Under the pieces are notes generated by a model, which was not told the DNA's origin, did not search any database, and saw nothing but the letters and a program-made list of their open reading frames with translations. Positions 53,678 to 62,223 of a DNA stretch of 64,000 nucleotides are shown piece after piece. Position numbers and translations under genes: made by a program. The stretch is from positions 434,001 to 498,000 of the forward strand of contig NZ_MEHJ01000002.1 of assembly GCF_001746415.1 (NCBI RefSeq). Direction: 5' to 3'. The stretch is from Streptomyces agglomeratus (GTDB lineage: Bacteria; Actinomycetota; Actinomycetes; Streptomycetales; Streptomycetaceae). Numbering within the stretch: the first letter of the stretch is position 1; every line of letters begins with the position of its first letter.

Positions 53678-54749
53678 CGGTACATCTCCTCCTGGAGCCT
53701 CAGCTCCGGCTCAGTAGTTGATGCGAAGACCCAGGACGTAACCCCTGCCGGGTTCTCGCCTTCACAGCTGGGGAGCCCACAAGCCGGCCCGTCCGCGCGG
53801 CGCGCCCGCCACGATGTGGCGGGGGACAGGGGCGCTTACCTGAGGGCCGATCCGGGGCCGCGGGCGGCCCCGGTCTTGTGGTTCGTCAGTCGTTGAGGGC
53901 GTCTCCGAGGCCGGAGCCTCGTGCGATGCCGTAGTCGGCGGGGTCGAAGACGTCCGCGCCGCTGGTGGTGAGCCCGTTGCTGGTGCCGTGGAGCTGCCAG
54001 ATGGCTCCGCTGCCTTCGTTGTTGTAGGGGTTCTCGTACGGTGCGGAGACCGCGAGGTCCGCTTTGCCGTTGCGGTTGAAGTCGGCGAGTCGGACCTTGT
54101 AGCCGAAGACATCGTTGTTCTCGGCGGTGCCGGGAATGCCGGAGGTGTTCTGAGACAGCCGCACGGAACCGGTTGTGCTCACCCCGCGGGCTCCGCCGCG
54201 CAGGACAAGCACGTCACCTCCGCGCAGGGCGCCGCCCAGAGACTCGTAGGGGACGCCGACGGCCAGTTCGGCGTATCCGTCGCCGGTTACATCGGCGATG
54301 GACATGGCGGCACCGAACCGGTCCTCGTTCTCGTTGCTCCCGGGTATCCCGGCCGTGTTCTGGTGGTAGGTGTGGCGTGTGGCGTTCAGGCCGCCAGGGG
54401 CAGCGGCACTGCCGTAGTGGACCATCACGTAGCCGGACTTGCCGCTGGGGTCGGTGATCCCGCCGGTGACGGGGAAGGGGTCGGGCAGGCCGCTGGCCAG
54501 GTCCTGGCGCCCGTCTCCGTTGAGGTCACCTGCCGCGAGGGTGGTCCCTCCGGCGAGGACCTGGCGGTCATAGAAGCCTGACTCGTCGGCTGCGTAGATC
54601 ACGGTCGTAGCGGGGGCCGTTACGGCCATCTCGTCCTTCCCGCTGCCGTTGAAATTCCCGGCGGCCAGGCGCCCTTCGCCGAGCCAGTTGTCCCTGCCTC
54701 GGGTGTCGACCCTGACTGAGGCTGATCCTTTGGAGTGGACACCCTGACA

Positions 54750-55097
54750 ATGGATCTTGATGGTCCAGGGAGGGATGTCCAGGTGGGACGCAAGTCTCCG
54801 TATCCGGAGGAGTTCAGGAAGGACGCTGTCGCGCTCTACCGCGCCGCAGCCGGGAATCGGACGTACGCCGCCGTGGCCGCGGATCTCGGTATCACCGCGG
54901 AGTCGCTGCGGACGTGGGTCCGCAAGGACGAGGCCCAGGCGGTGCCCGAGGGCCGCGCCGGAAGCGTCAGTGCGGCAGAGGAACTGGGCCGGCTGCGGGC
55001 TGAGAACGCCAGGCTGCTCAAAGCCGAGCAGGAGTGGCGGCTGGAGCGCGAGATCCTGCGCCGGGCAGCCGCCTATTTCGCTCGGGAGGTGAAGTGA
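54750..55097 (+). CDS. IS3 OrfA (HTH protein)
   Basis: A 115-residue protein from ATG 54750. The N-terminal Tnp_1-type HTH is YPEEFRKDAVALYRAAAGNR then TYAAVAADLGITAESLRTWV. The leucine zipper AAEELGRLRAENARLLKAEQ then EWRLEREILRRAAAYFAREV follows, as normal for OrfA. Its stop overlaps the OrfB start (GTGA); in IS3 elements the fused OrfAB transposase is normally made by a -1 frameshift near this point. Confidence 0.88.
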   Translation: MDLDGPGRDVQVGRKSPYPEEFRKDAVALYRAAAGNRTYAAVAADLGITAESLRTWVRKDEAQAVPEGRAGSVSAAEELGRLRAENARLLKAEQEWRLEREILRRAAAYFAREVK

Positions 55098-55994
55098 GAT
55101 CCCGCCGCTGGGACTTCATCTCCGACAACCGCGCCGACTTCGGCGTCAAGCGGATCTGCCGGGTGCTCGGGGCGTCCCGCGCCGGCTACTACCGGCATCT
55201 GGCCACCGAGCAGGCCCGCGTCCGAGCGCCAAGCCGAGGAGAAGCGGACCGTGAGTGAGATCCGCGCCATCCACACCGAGCACCATGGCGCCTACGGCGC
55301 CCCGCGCGTCCATGCCGAGCTGCGGGCGAGAGGGCACAGGATCAACCGCAAGCGCGTCACCCGGCTGATGCGGACCAATCACATCGTCGGCCGCCACCTG
55401 CGGAAGAAGAAGCGGACGACGATCGCGGACAGGACCGCGGCGCCCGCGCCGGACCTGGTGATGCGCGACTTCACCGCGGACGCCCTGAACACCAGGTGGT
55501 GCGGCGACATCACTTACATAGCCGTCGGTTCGACGTGGCTCTACCTCGCCACCGTGATCGACATCTACTCGAGGAAGGTCGTGGGCTGGTCGATCGCCGG
55601 CCCCATGCGCACCTCGCTGGTCACCGACGCGATCGAGATGGCCGTGGCCGCCCGCGGCGGCCGGGTCCACGGCGTCGTCTTCCACACCGACAGAGGCGCC
55701 CAATACAGCGCGGCCGCCTTCGCCGACGTCTGCCGCCGGCACGGCATCCGCCGCAGCATGGGCCGGGTGGGCTCGAGCTACGACAACGCCCTCGCCGAGT
55801 CGTTCTTCCAGGGCCTCAAGCGCGAATTGCTCCACGGACGCCGCTGGACCTCAAAGGCACAGACCCGACTCGAGCTGTTCCGCTGGCTTTCCTACTACAA
55901 CCGGCGCCGCCGCCACTCCGCGCTCGGCTACCGCACACCAGCCGAGTTTGAACAACAACTGATCACGACACGTACGCTGTCACTCATCGCATGA
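55094..55994 (+). pseudogene. IS3 OrfB integrase-type transposase, frameshifted
   Basis: From GTG 55094, VRSRRWDFISDNRADFGVKR then ICRVLGASRAGYYRHLATEQ is the normal OrfB start. Near 55218 a base is lost or gained, and coding continues in the next frame: VSEIRAIHTEHHGAYGAPRV, then the DDE core with RWCGDITYIAVGSTWLYLAT, VVFHTDRGAQYSAAAFADVC and SSYDNALAESFFQGLKREL. All catalytic residues are present, so only the indel disables it. It should be checked as a possible sequencing error. Confidence 0.83.
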
Positions 55995-56191
55995 AACACG
56001 GTGTCCACTCCCCGGGATCAACCTCAGTGATCAGGGTGGCCCCGTCGATGCCGTCGCGGCCCAGGAGCCCGCGGGTGCGGGGCCCTGGCGGAGGCGGCGA
56101 TCTCCAGCGGCATGGCGCGGCTGGCCCCGTACAGGCGGGCCGGTCCGTCGCGCAGCTCGGTCGTGGGAGGGGACACGCTGGAGACCTTCCG

Positions 56192-59100
56192 TCAGCGGGC
56201 TCGGGTGGTCGGGCGGGGCAGCAGGTTGCGCAGGAGCTCGGCGGTCTCGGCTTCCATGTCGACGCCGCCGAGCAGCTGCTCGTTGATGCGGGCGAGCTGC
56301 GCAGCGGCCTCGCGGAGGGCGTCGATGTCGCCGGCGGCGTGGTGGGCGAGGAAGATCTGGCGGTGCAGCATCTCGCTTTCCTCGGCAGCGAGCAGACCGC
56401 GGCGGGCCGCCCACAGGGCACCGGCAATGTCGCCGGCCTCCCTGCGCCGGGTGGAGAGCTCGTACGCGACGTCCACGACGGAGGAGACCATCTCCTGGAT
56501 CATCGGCTCGGCCCAGGCGTAGCGCTGGGGGTCGATCCCGATGAAGGGCCGGCCGCGGACTAGAGCGAGCGCGCGGCGCAGGGCGAGGTCGCCGTCTTCG
56601 TCGTGGCGGGCCATGCCGGTGAGGGAGAAGCGCTGGAAGCGGGTCCAGTCGCAAGTGACGGCCGAACCAAGGCGGTACCGGCTGTCGCCGGTTTCCTGGA
56701 CGCGCGGCAGGTGCGCGTTGCCGTCGGTGTCCTTGCCCAGCCAGGAGCGGGTGCGGGAGATGACGGCGTTACGCATCTGCTTCTTGACCAGGCGCCCGGG
56801 CCACAGGGCGTCGTCGATGGCGTGGTGGTCGACGCCGGGGTTGAGGGCGAGGTAGGCGATCAGTTCGATGCCAGCGCTGAGGCGGCTGGAGTCGATCCGG
56901 CCGGTGGCTCCCTCGATGCTGATGGGTCCCAGCAGCAGCACGGCCGGGGCAGCGCCCTCGATTTCGGGTTCGGGCAGCGGGGTGGGCGTCTCGGAAGGGG
57001 CCTGCTCCGCAACTGGCGGCGGGACGTCGGTCGGCTCGGTTTCGACTGCGGGTGCGGGTGCGGGTGCGGGGATGGTGACGTGGACGGCCGGTGGGGCGGG
57101 TGCTGCGCAAGGCGCGGCGAGGGCGAGAGCGACGTCCGCCGGACTGGCGGCCGGGGCGGGGGCCTCTGCTTTCGTGCCGTCGGTGGCAGGCTTCAGGTCG
57201 GCTTCGGGTTCAGCGTCCTGGTCATCGTCGGCGAGCACGTCGGCGAGCGAGGGGCCGGCGGTGCGGACGCCTTCCGCCTCGTCCTCGTCCTGGGCGTCCG
57301 GCTTGACCAGGTCGACCGGCTCGGCTCCGGACGTCGCAGTGTCTTCGTCGGCGAGGGCGTCCAGTTCCAGCTCGGCGTACTCCGCGGGTAGACCGTCCTC
57401 ACCCGGATCGGCGTCAGCGGCACCGTCCGGGGCGTCCGCGTCCTGCGCGCCGTTGGAGAACTGTGCCTCGTCCTGCTCCGGTTCCTCCTCTTCTTCTTCT
57501 TCGATCGGCTCGTCCGGGTCGATGCGGGTCCACTCGGGGGCGGGGACGTCGGCGTCGCTCGCGGCGAGACTCAGCAGTTCGATCGCGTCGGCGAAGTGCT
57601 CGTCGCTCAGGCCCTGCAGCTTGATGGGCAGGTTGGAGCCGGGCAGGACGATGGTCTCGTCCGGGTCCTTGCATTCCAGCGTCCAGGCCTCGGCCGGCGC
57701 CTGGTGAGCGCTGGTGGTGATGACCGCGCCGGCTGCCCGGGGCTGTTCGGCGAGGGTGTCGAAGAGCGCGGTGACGGCCTGGTCGTCGGGAAGGTCCGCG
57801 GCGAGCAGGACGTGAGGCGTCCAGGCGCCGCCGGCGTCGTCCGTCAGTCGGGCGGCGCGCAGGCTGCTCGCGCCGACGGCGGCCAGGGCGCGGCGCTGGT
57901 CGGCGGTGTGGCTGACGAGCTCGGCGGTGGCGTCGGCGAGGTCGTCGATGCGGACGACGCGTTCGGGTGCTGCACTGTCCAGGCCGGGCGCGGTCTCGGC
58001 GAGGGCGGTGACTTCGATGTGGCCGGGCAGCGGGGTGCTGGCGAGCTCCACCGCGATGGCCTGCAGGACGTGCCGGGCGAAGTCCGCGTCGCCGGCCAGG
58101 TGCAGGATGCCGACCTGCTCGAGGTCGACCAGGACCAGGTGGCCGGCAGCGTCCCAGCCGACGGAGACCAGGGCCGGGTACGGGGCGTCGGCATCCTTCA
58201 GCGCCTCCTCGTCCGCCAGGTCAGGGCTGCTCGCGGGGCAGATCCACAGATCTTGACGGCCGGCGGTCGCGGTGAAGGGTTTCATGGGTGCGGTGTCTTC
58301 AGACAGGTGCAGCTCGACCTTTGCCTCGTGCAGCACGACCGCCTCGATGACGGGCAGCTCACGCCCGGCGGCGGCGAGGTTGAGGGCGAGGGAGCGCAAG
58401 GCGGTCCCGAGCAAGTCGAAGCCGGTGGGGTGTTGGGCGGCGCGCAGGCCCTGCTCGGTCGCGGCGGCGCGGCCTTGGGGCATGGGGATGCGCCGGCCGG
58501 GGCGGCGACGGCGTTGCTGCAAAATCCGGCGGGTGGCCAGGGTGCCGACCAGGGCGGCCGCCAAGGCTCCGGCGCCCATCCATAGGGCGGCCGGGGCGAG
58601 GGCCGTCTCGCCGTCGTCGCTGCGCTGCGCGGCGGGGGCCTGGTCGCGGCCGGTGTCTTGAGCGCCAGGCGTGGGGGCGGTGGTGCTCACGGCGGGGGAC
58701 GGTTCTGCCGTACGGGAAGGGGGCGGAGTTGAGGCCGGCGGCGTGGACTGCTCACCCTCGGGTCCCTTGTCGGCGTCCTTGTCCGGCGTGTTCTCGGGCG
58801 CCGGCGTCTTGTCGGCGTCCGTGTCCGGGGCCTTGTCGGGCGTCTCCTGGTCGCCGGCGTCCTTGTCGCTGGCCGCCGGCGTCTCCGGTTGGTCGCTGGG
58901 CTGGGGCACGTCCAGCTGCTGGCCGGGGAGGATGAGGTTCGGGTTGGTGAACTTGCCGCCGTCCGGAGTCGCTTCGCCCCGGTTGGCCTCGAAGATGGCC
59001 GGCCAGTCGCCCGGCTCGCCATGCTCGTCGGCGATCGACCAGAGGCTGTCGCCCTCGCGGACGGTGACACTTTCCGGCTCGTCGGCCTCGCTCGCTGACG

Positions 59101-59887
59101 TGTCATCGCCCGCCTGGTCGCGCTGCTTGCCGCCCTGCGCATCCTTGCTCGCCGGCTGCTCGGCAGCCTTGTCCGCGGCTGGGCTCTCGCTCGCCGCGGG
59201 CGCCGAGCTGGCGGCCGGCGCGACGGGCCGGGCATCGGCCGGCAGCTTGACGACCGCGCCCTTGGGCAGGTAGTGGTCGCCGGCGGCGAGCTGCGGGATA
59301 TCGGGGTTGAGAGCGGCGATGTCCTTCCACCGCTTGCCGTCGCCCAGGTACTCCTCGGCCAGGTCCCACGGCAGCTCGGTCGCCGAGGACACGGTGTGCT
59401 TGGGCCAGGTCGTCTCCTCCGTCTCGGCGGTCGTCTTGCCGCTCAGCACCGTGCTGGCGCCGGCTTCGCCCACGGTCTGCCCGGCTGTGGCCGCGACGGC
59501 GGGCGACACAGTGGCTGCCGAAGCCGCAGTAGGAGCGAGCAGGACGATGCCGCCGATGAGGAAGCTGGCGAGGGACTGCAGTCCGCCCAGCCCCTTGATG
59601 CGGGGCGCTGAGCGACGGCGCAGCACGGCGAGGATTTCGACCAGGGCGGAGAAGGTGAAGGCTGCCCATCCGGTCCAGCCGATGCAGGTGATGACGACCA
59701 GGAAGAGGGTTCCGTCGTCTTGTTGTAGCAGGAGGTCGAAGCCGCCGGAGAGTTCGGTTGGCTGGTGGCCTACCTGGAGCAGGAGGTACGGGACGCCGCC
59801 GACCAGGGCCACCAGGAGGGTCAGGCCGATCAGGGCCCGCAGCAGGGTGCCGAGTGCGCGCAGCGGGGCGGGGGTGCGGTGGGCCAT
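56192..59887 (-). CDS. Large membrane protein with LysM and BTAD-type domains (Tad locus)
   Basis: A 1231-residue protein. Residues about 10-125 carry three membrane helices (TLLRALIGLTLLVALVGGVP, LFLVVITCIGWTGWAAFTFS, FLIGGIVLLAPTAASAAT). A LysM-like region (WDLAEEYLGDGKRWKDIAAL) and a clear LysM (VTVREGDSLWSIADEHGEPG) follow. After a Pro/Asp-rich linker a further helix (WMGAGALAAALVGTLATRRI) returns to the cytoplasm. The C-terminal 240 residues form a winged-helix plus BTAD repeat (ALWPGRLVKKQMRNAVISRT, AGDIAGALWAARRGLLAAEE). Such LysM/BTAD proteins accompany actinobacterial Tad operons. It could link wall status to pilus gene control. Confidence 0.85.
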   Translation of the reverse strand: MAHRTPAPLRALGTLLRALIGLTLLVALVGGVPYLLLQVGHQPTELSGGFDLLLQQDDGTLFLVVITCIGWTGWAAFTFSALVEILAVLRRRSAPRIKGLGGLQSLASFLIGGIVLLAPTAASAATVSPAVAATAGQTVGEAGASTVLSGKTTAETEETTWPKHTVSSATELPWDLAEEYLGDGKRWKDIAALNPDIPQLAAGDHYLPKGAVVKLPADARPVAPAASSAPAASESPAADKAAEQPASKDAQGGKQRDQAGDDTSASEADEPESVTVREGDSLWSIADEHGEPGDWPAIFEANRGEATPDGGKFTNPNLILPGQQLDVPQPSDQPETPAASDKDAGDQETPDKAPDTDADKTPAPENTPDKDADKGPEGEQSTPPASTPPPSRTAEPSPAVSTTAPTPGAQDTGRDQAPAAQRSDDGETALAPAALWMGAGALAAALVGTLATRRILQQRRRRPGRRIPMPQGRAAATEQGLRAAQHPTGFDLLGTALRSLALNLAAAGRELPVIEAVVLHEAKVELHLSEDTAPMKPFTATAGRQDLWICPASSPDLADEEALKDADAPYPALVSVGWDAAGHLVLVDLEQVGILHLAGDADFARHVLQAIAVELASTPLPGHIEVTALAETAPGLDSAAPERVVRIDDLADATAELVSHTADQRRALAAVGASSLRAARLTDDAGGAWTPHVLLAADLPDDQAVTALFDTLAEQPRAAGAVITTSAHQAPAEAWTLECKDPDETIVLPGSNLPIKLQGLSDEHFADAIELLSLAASDADVPAPEWTRIDPDEPIEEEEEEEPEQDEAQFSNGAQDADAPDGAADADPGEDGLPAEYAELELDALADEDTATSGAEPVDLVKPDAQDEDEAEGVRTAGPSLADVLADDDQDAEPEADLKPATDGTKAEAPAPAASPADVALALAAPCAAPAPPAVHVTIPAPAPAPAVETEPTDVPPPVAEQAPSETPTPLPEPEIEGAAPAVLLLGPISIEGATGRIDSSRLSAGIELIAYLALNPGVDHHAIDDALWPGRLVKKQMRNAVISRTRSWLGKDTDGNAHLPRVQETGDSRYRLGSAVTCDWTRFQRFSLTGMARHDEDGDLALRRALALVRGRPFIGIDPQRYAWAEPMIQEMVSSVVDVAYELSTRRREAGDIAGALWAARRGLLAAEESEMLHRQIFLAHHAAGDIDALREAAAQLARINEQLLGGVDMEAETAELLRNLLPRPTTRAR

Positions 59888-59896
59888 GGTTGGGGC

Positions 59897-60358
59897 TCAG
59901 CCTCCGGCTTGGGTCTGCAGATGGGCTTTCGCGGTGCCGGTCACGTTGATCGTTCCGGCTCCCACGAACTGTGCGAAGTGGGTGTTGTAGGTGTCGTGGA
60001 CGGTGACGCTGAGGGTCTGTCCGCCGTCGGTGATCTGTACGTCGCCCGTAACTCCTGCGGCGGCGAGGTAGTCCTGGGCTGCGCCGACGGCGGCGTCGGG
60101 GTCGATGGTGATGGCGGTGCCCTCGATGGCCTTGGCGGGGTCGAGCTGCTGGCCGGCAGTACGGGCTGCCTCCTGAGCGAGGGAGGTGGCCCGGTTGCCC
60201 GCGTTCAAGGCGCCGCCGCCGTCAACGAGCAGTCCCATCACCATCAAGATCGCCAGCGTGGAAAGCGCGAAGAACGTGGACATGGAACCGCGATCGCGGC
60301 GGCTTGCGGAAAGTGCCGCATGCCGCCGTGTCACGGGACGGTGAATTCGGCAGATCAC
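59897..60358 (-). CDS. TadG-like pilus assembly protein
   Basis: A 153-residue protein from GTG 60358, overlapping the stop of the TadE-like gene (GTGA). The DRGSMSTFFALSTLAILMVM then GLLVDGGGALNAGNRATSLA block is the Tad-type N-terminal membrane segment with the DGGG...A pattern of TadG-like (Flp pilus-associated) proteins. A short extracellular domain follows. Much shorter than full TadG, as usual in actinomycetes. It ends 10 bases before the LysM/BTAD gene. Confidence 0.8.
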   Translation of the reverse strand: MICRIHRPVTRRHAALSASRRDRGSMSTFFALSTLAILMVMGLLVDGGGALNAGNRATSLAQEAARTAGQQLDPAKAIEGTAITIDPDAAVGAAQDYLAAAGVTGDVQITDGGQTLSVTVHDTYNTHFAQFVGAGTINVTGTAKAHLQTQAGG

Positions 60359-60813
60359 TGGCGTCCCCGGTAGGTGTCGATGGGGCTGGTCCACGACGCC
60401 GTCAGCGTCTTGGAGCCAGGCAGGCCTGGCAGGCCAATGTCGGACAGGTCAGCCGTGCAGGCGATCGTCGCCGTCACATTGGCGTCCACACCCATGTCGA
60501 GTGCGTAGCCGCCGGTGTTCACCGCCACGTTGGAGGTCTGGCACGTGATGCCCTCGCCCTCCAGGCTCCTGTCGGCCGCGGCCTGGGCTTCGGCCTGGGC
60601 GCTGCCGGCATCGCGTTCCAGGGAGGCGGCGCGGGCGGCGGCGCGGGCTGCGGAGTCCACGGCGCCGTCGGCGTCGGTCACCCGCCCGAACGCGATCATC
60701 AGCAGCATCAGGGCGATCATCACGGGTGCGAGGATCGCGGTCTCCACCGCGTAGCTGCCGCGGTCGCGGCGCAACCCGTGCGCGAGGCGCTGTCGGTTCG
60801 TTCGGGCGCTCAT
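60355..60813 (-). CDS. TadE-family pseudopilin
   Basis: A 152-residue TadE-like minor pilin. The prepilin-type region is RDRGSYAVETAILAPVMIAL then MLLMIAFGRVTDADGAVDSA, with the Glu five residues after the presumed cleavage site (VETAIL). The mature part carries one Cys pair (ITCQTS and TIACTADL). ATG 60813 overlaps the stop of the previous TadE-like gene by four bases. It is assembled or matured with the Flp pilus. Confidence 0.88.
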   Translation of the reverse strand: MSARTNRQRLAHGLRRDRGSYAVETAILAPVMIALMLLMIAFGRVTDADGAVDSAARAAARAASLERDAGSAQAEAQAAADRSLEGEGITCQTSNVAVNTGGYALDMGVDANVTATIACTADLSDIGLPGLPGSKTLTASWTSPIDTYRGRQ

Positions 60814-61229
60814 GGGTTGGTCCAGCGTTCGACGGGGGCGGCGGCGTGCTGGGTGACGTCCAGCGTCAGGCCGGGGACGAGGGTGGCGACACTCCCCCGC
60901 ACGGTGATGCGGATCTCCTGCGCGGTGCTGCCCGATGAGGACACGCTGGCGCCCTGCACGCTGCCGCCGAAACGGGCGAGGAAGGTCTGCGCCTGGGCGA
61001 CGCCGTCGCCCTGGCCGGCGCCGAACTGCCGTCCGGCCTCTACGCCCTGGCGGGCGGCTGACTGGGCGACCTTGCGGGCGTGGAAGTACAGGCCGACCTG
61101 GATGGCGGTGAATACCAGCGCGAGTACGACGACGGCCAGGACCGCGAATTCCACACTGCCGAAGCCGCGGTCGTCCCGGAGCCGCTGGCGAAGGCGTGTG
61201 CCCGTGCGCCTTCTGGTGCTGCGGTTCAC
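60810..61229 (-). CDS. TadE-family pseudopilin, second
   Basis: A 139-residue protein from GTG 61229, with GGAG eight bases upstream. RDDRGFGSVEFAVLAVVVLA then LVFTAIQVGLYFHARKVAQS is the TadE signature (G-x-x-E-F-A). The extracellular domain includes GAGQGDGVAQAQTFLARFGG and EIRITVRGSVATLVPGLTLD. It is paired with the TadE gene that follows, as in other actinobacterial loci. A longer upstream frame (to 61475) is not coding. Confidence 0.87.
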   Translation of the reverse strand: MNRSTRRRTGTRLRQRLRDDRGFGSVEFAVLAVVVLALVFTAIQVGLYFHARKVAQSAARQGVEAGRQFGAGQGDGVAQAQTFLARFGGSVQGASVSSSGSTAQEIRITVRGSVATLVPGLTLDVTQHAAAPVERWTNP

Positions 61230-61266
61230 CGCCGTTTCTCCGTCTCTCGTGCTTGAGGGGCGTGGT

Positions 61267-61959
61267 TCATCGGGCCGAGGCCGTGGGCGGCTTACCGGCC
61301 TGCGCTTGCTGGATACGCTTGACGACCATGTCGGCGAGGGACAGGAGTCTGCCGGAAGGGATGGTGGTGCCGGTCTTCCACGTGTACTCGATCGTTGCGA
61401 TGACGGCGCCTTGCCGTACGTTGATCCCCTTGCCGGGCCAGGTCGTCGGCTGTGGGTCGTACAGGCCGATCTCAAAGCCGTCGATCTCGTCGCCGGGCGG
61501 GTTGTCGCCCACTTCGTCGGGGGTGCCTTTGCCCTTGAAGAGGCGGGCGGCGGTCTTGCTGTCGGAGAAGGAAATCAGCTGGATGGCCAGCTGCTGGTCC
61601 TCCATGTTCGTGAACTCGGCCCGGCCGACGGCGAGCGCCTCGCCGCACCACTCCTCGGAATAGCCCTCGGACTGGCAGTACGTGGCGTCGAAGGTGTCCC
61701 ACGCCTTACGGGTACCGGGCTGGTCCAGGTCGGCCGGGACGCTGAACTGGTTGGGCAAGGCCGCTTCCAGCTCCAAGGTGTTCAGCCCGCGGGGTGCGGG
61801 CGAGCTGGCCTTGCCCTTGTCAGGTGCCGTCGTAGCTTTCGCGGCAGGGGGCGGCGGGTCGTTCTGTGTGCCGCATCCGGCTGCCAGGACGGCCGTCAGC
61901 AAAGTGGCCGTCGTATATGCGGCCAGCCTGGCGGTGCGGGATGGCGGGACGTGTATCAC
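61267..61959 (-). CDS. Lipoprotein of the Tad operon
   Basis: A 230-residue lipoprotein. The GTG at 61959 has AGGAA seven bases upstream and is preferred over ATG 61977, which has no ribosome site. The lipobox is LAAGC. The mature domain includes FSVPADLDQPGTRKAWDTFD, YCQSEGYSEEWCGEALAVGR (two Cys likely paired), QQLAIQLISFSDSKTAARLF and GLYDPQPTTWPGKGINVRQG. No family known. Its place between the Flp pilin and TadE genes suggests an envelope role in pilus assembly. Confidence 0.75.
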   Translation of the reverse strand: MIHVPPSRTARLAAYTTATLLTAVLAAGCGTQNDPPPPAAKATTAPDKGKASSPAPRGLNTLELEAALPNQFSVPADLDQPGTRKAWDTFDATYCQSEGYSEEWCGEALAVGRAEFTNMEDQQLAIQLISFSDSKTAARLFKGKGTPDEVGDNPPGDEIDGFEIGLYDPQPTTWPGKGINVRQGAVIATIEYTWKTGTTIPSGRLLSLADMVVKRIQQAQAGKPPTASAR

Positions 61960-62010
61960 CTGACGGTTCCTGTTCATCGACGTGGGGGGGGTGGGTTGTG
62001 GGGCACTCGG

Positions 62011-62199
62011 TCAGCCGCCGTTGATGATGCCGATCTTCTCCGTGAGCTTGGTGCGGATCGCCAGGACCAGGAGTCCGGCGCCGACCAGGAGGGCGCCGGC
62101 GATCAGGGCCAGTTCAGTGCTGGTCTGTCCGGCGTCCTTGCCGGCCTTCAGCTGTTCGTAGCGGGTGCGGATCCACACGGTCAGGATCTGGATGTCCAT
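62011..62199 (-). CDS. Flp-like type IVb pilin
   Basis: A 62-residue protein, MDIQILTVWIRTRYEQLKAG then KDAGQTSTELALIAGALLVG and AGLLVLAIRTKLTEKIGIIN. The G/Q-x-x-x-x-E-L pattern and one long hydrophobic helix are those of major Flp pilins. ATG 62199 follows AGGAGAG. It lies 25 bases after the TadC gene. This is probably the structural pilin of the locus. Confidence 0.83.
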   Translation of the reverse strand: MDIQILTVWIRTRYEQLKAGKDAGQTSTELALIAGALLVGAGLLVLAIRTKLTEKIGIINGG

Positions 62200-62223
62200 G
62201 CGTCTGTCTCTCCTGTGTTGTGT

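Larger units (their letters stand above)
54716..56027 (+). mobile_element. IS3-family insertion sequence
   Basis: A 1312-bp element with about 28-bp imperfect terminal repeats: left CTGAGGCTGATCC then GGAGTGGACACC, right (inverted) CTGAGGTTGATCC then GGAGTGGACACC. It is flanked by a 3-bp TGA duplication (54713-54715 and 56028-56030). Two overlapping frames, OrfA and OrfB, give the usual IS3 arrangement. Confidence 0.9.
53886..56190 (-). pseudogene. FG-GAP/integrin-alpha repeat protein, split by IS3
   Basis: The main piece (53886-54715) holds several FG-GAP repeats: AAGDLNGDGRQDLASGLPDP, FGAAMSIADVTGDGYAELAV and FGYKVRLADFNRNGKADLAV, each with a calcium-binding DxNxDG loop. Excising the element at 54716-56027 joins DGIDGATLI (right side) to RVDTRGRDNWLGEGRLAAGN in frame, proving the disruption. 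Right of the element only about 160 bases remain (PLEIAASARAP then, after a shift, GLLGRDGIDG), so the signal peptide and earlier repeats were lost separately. Normally a secreted beta-propeller protein. Confidence 0.82.
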
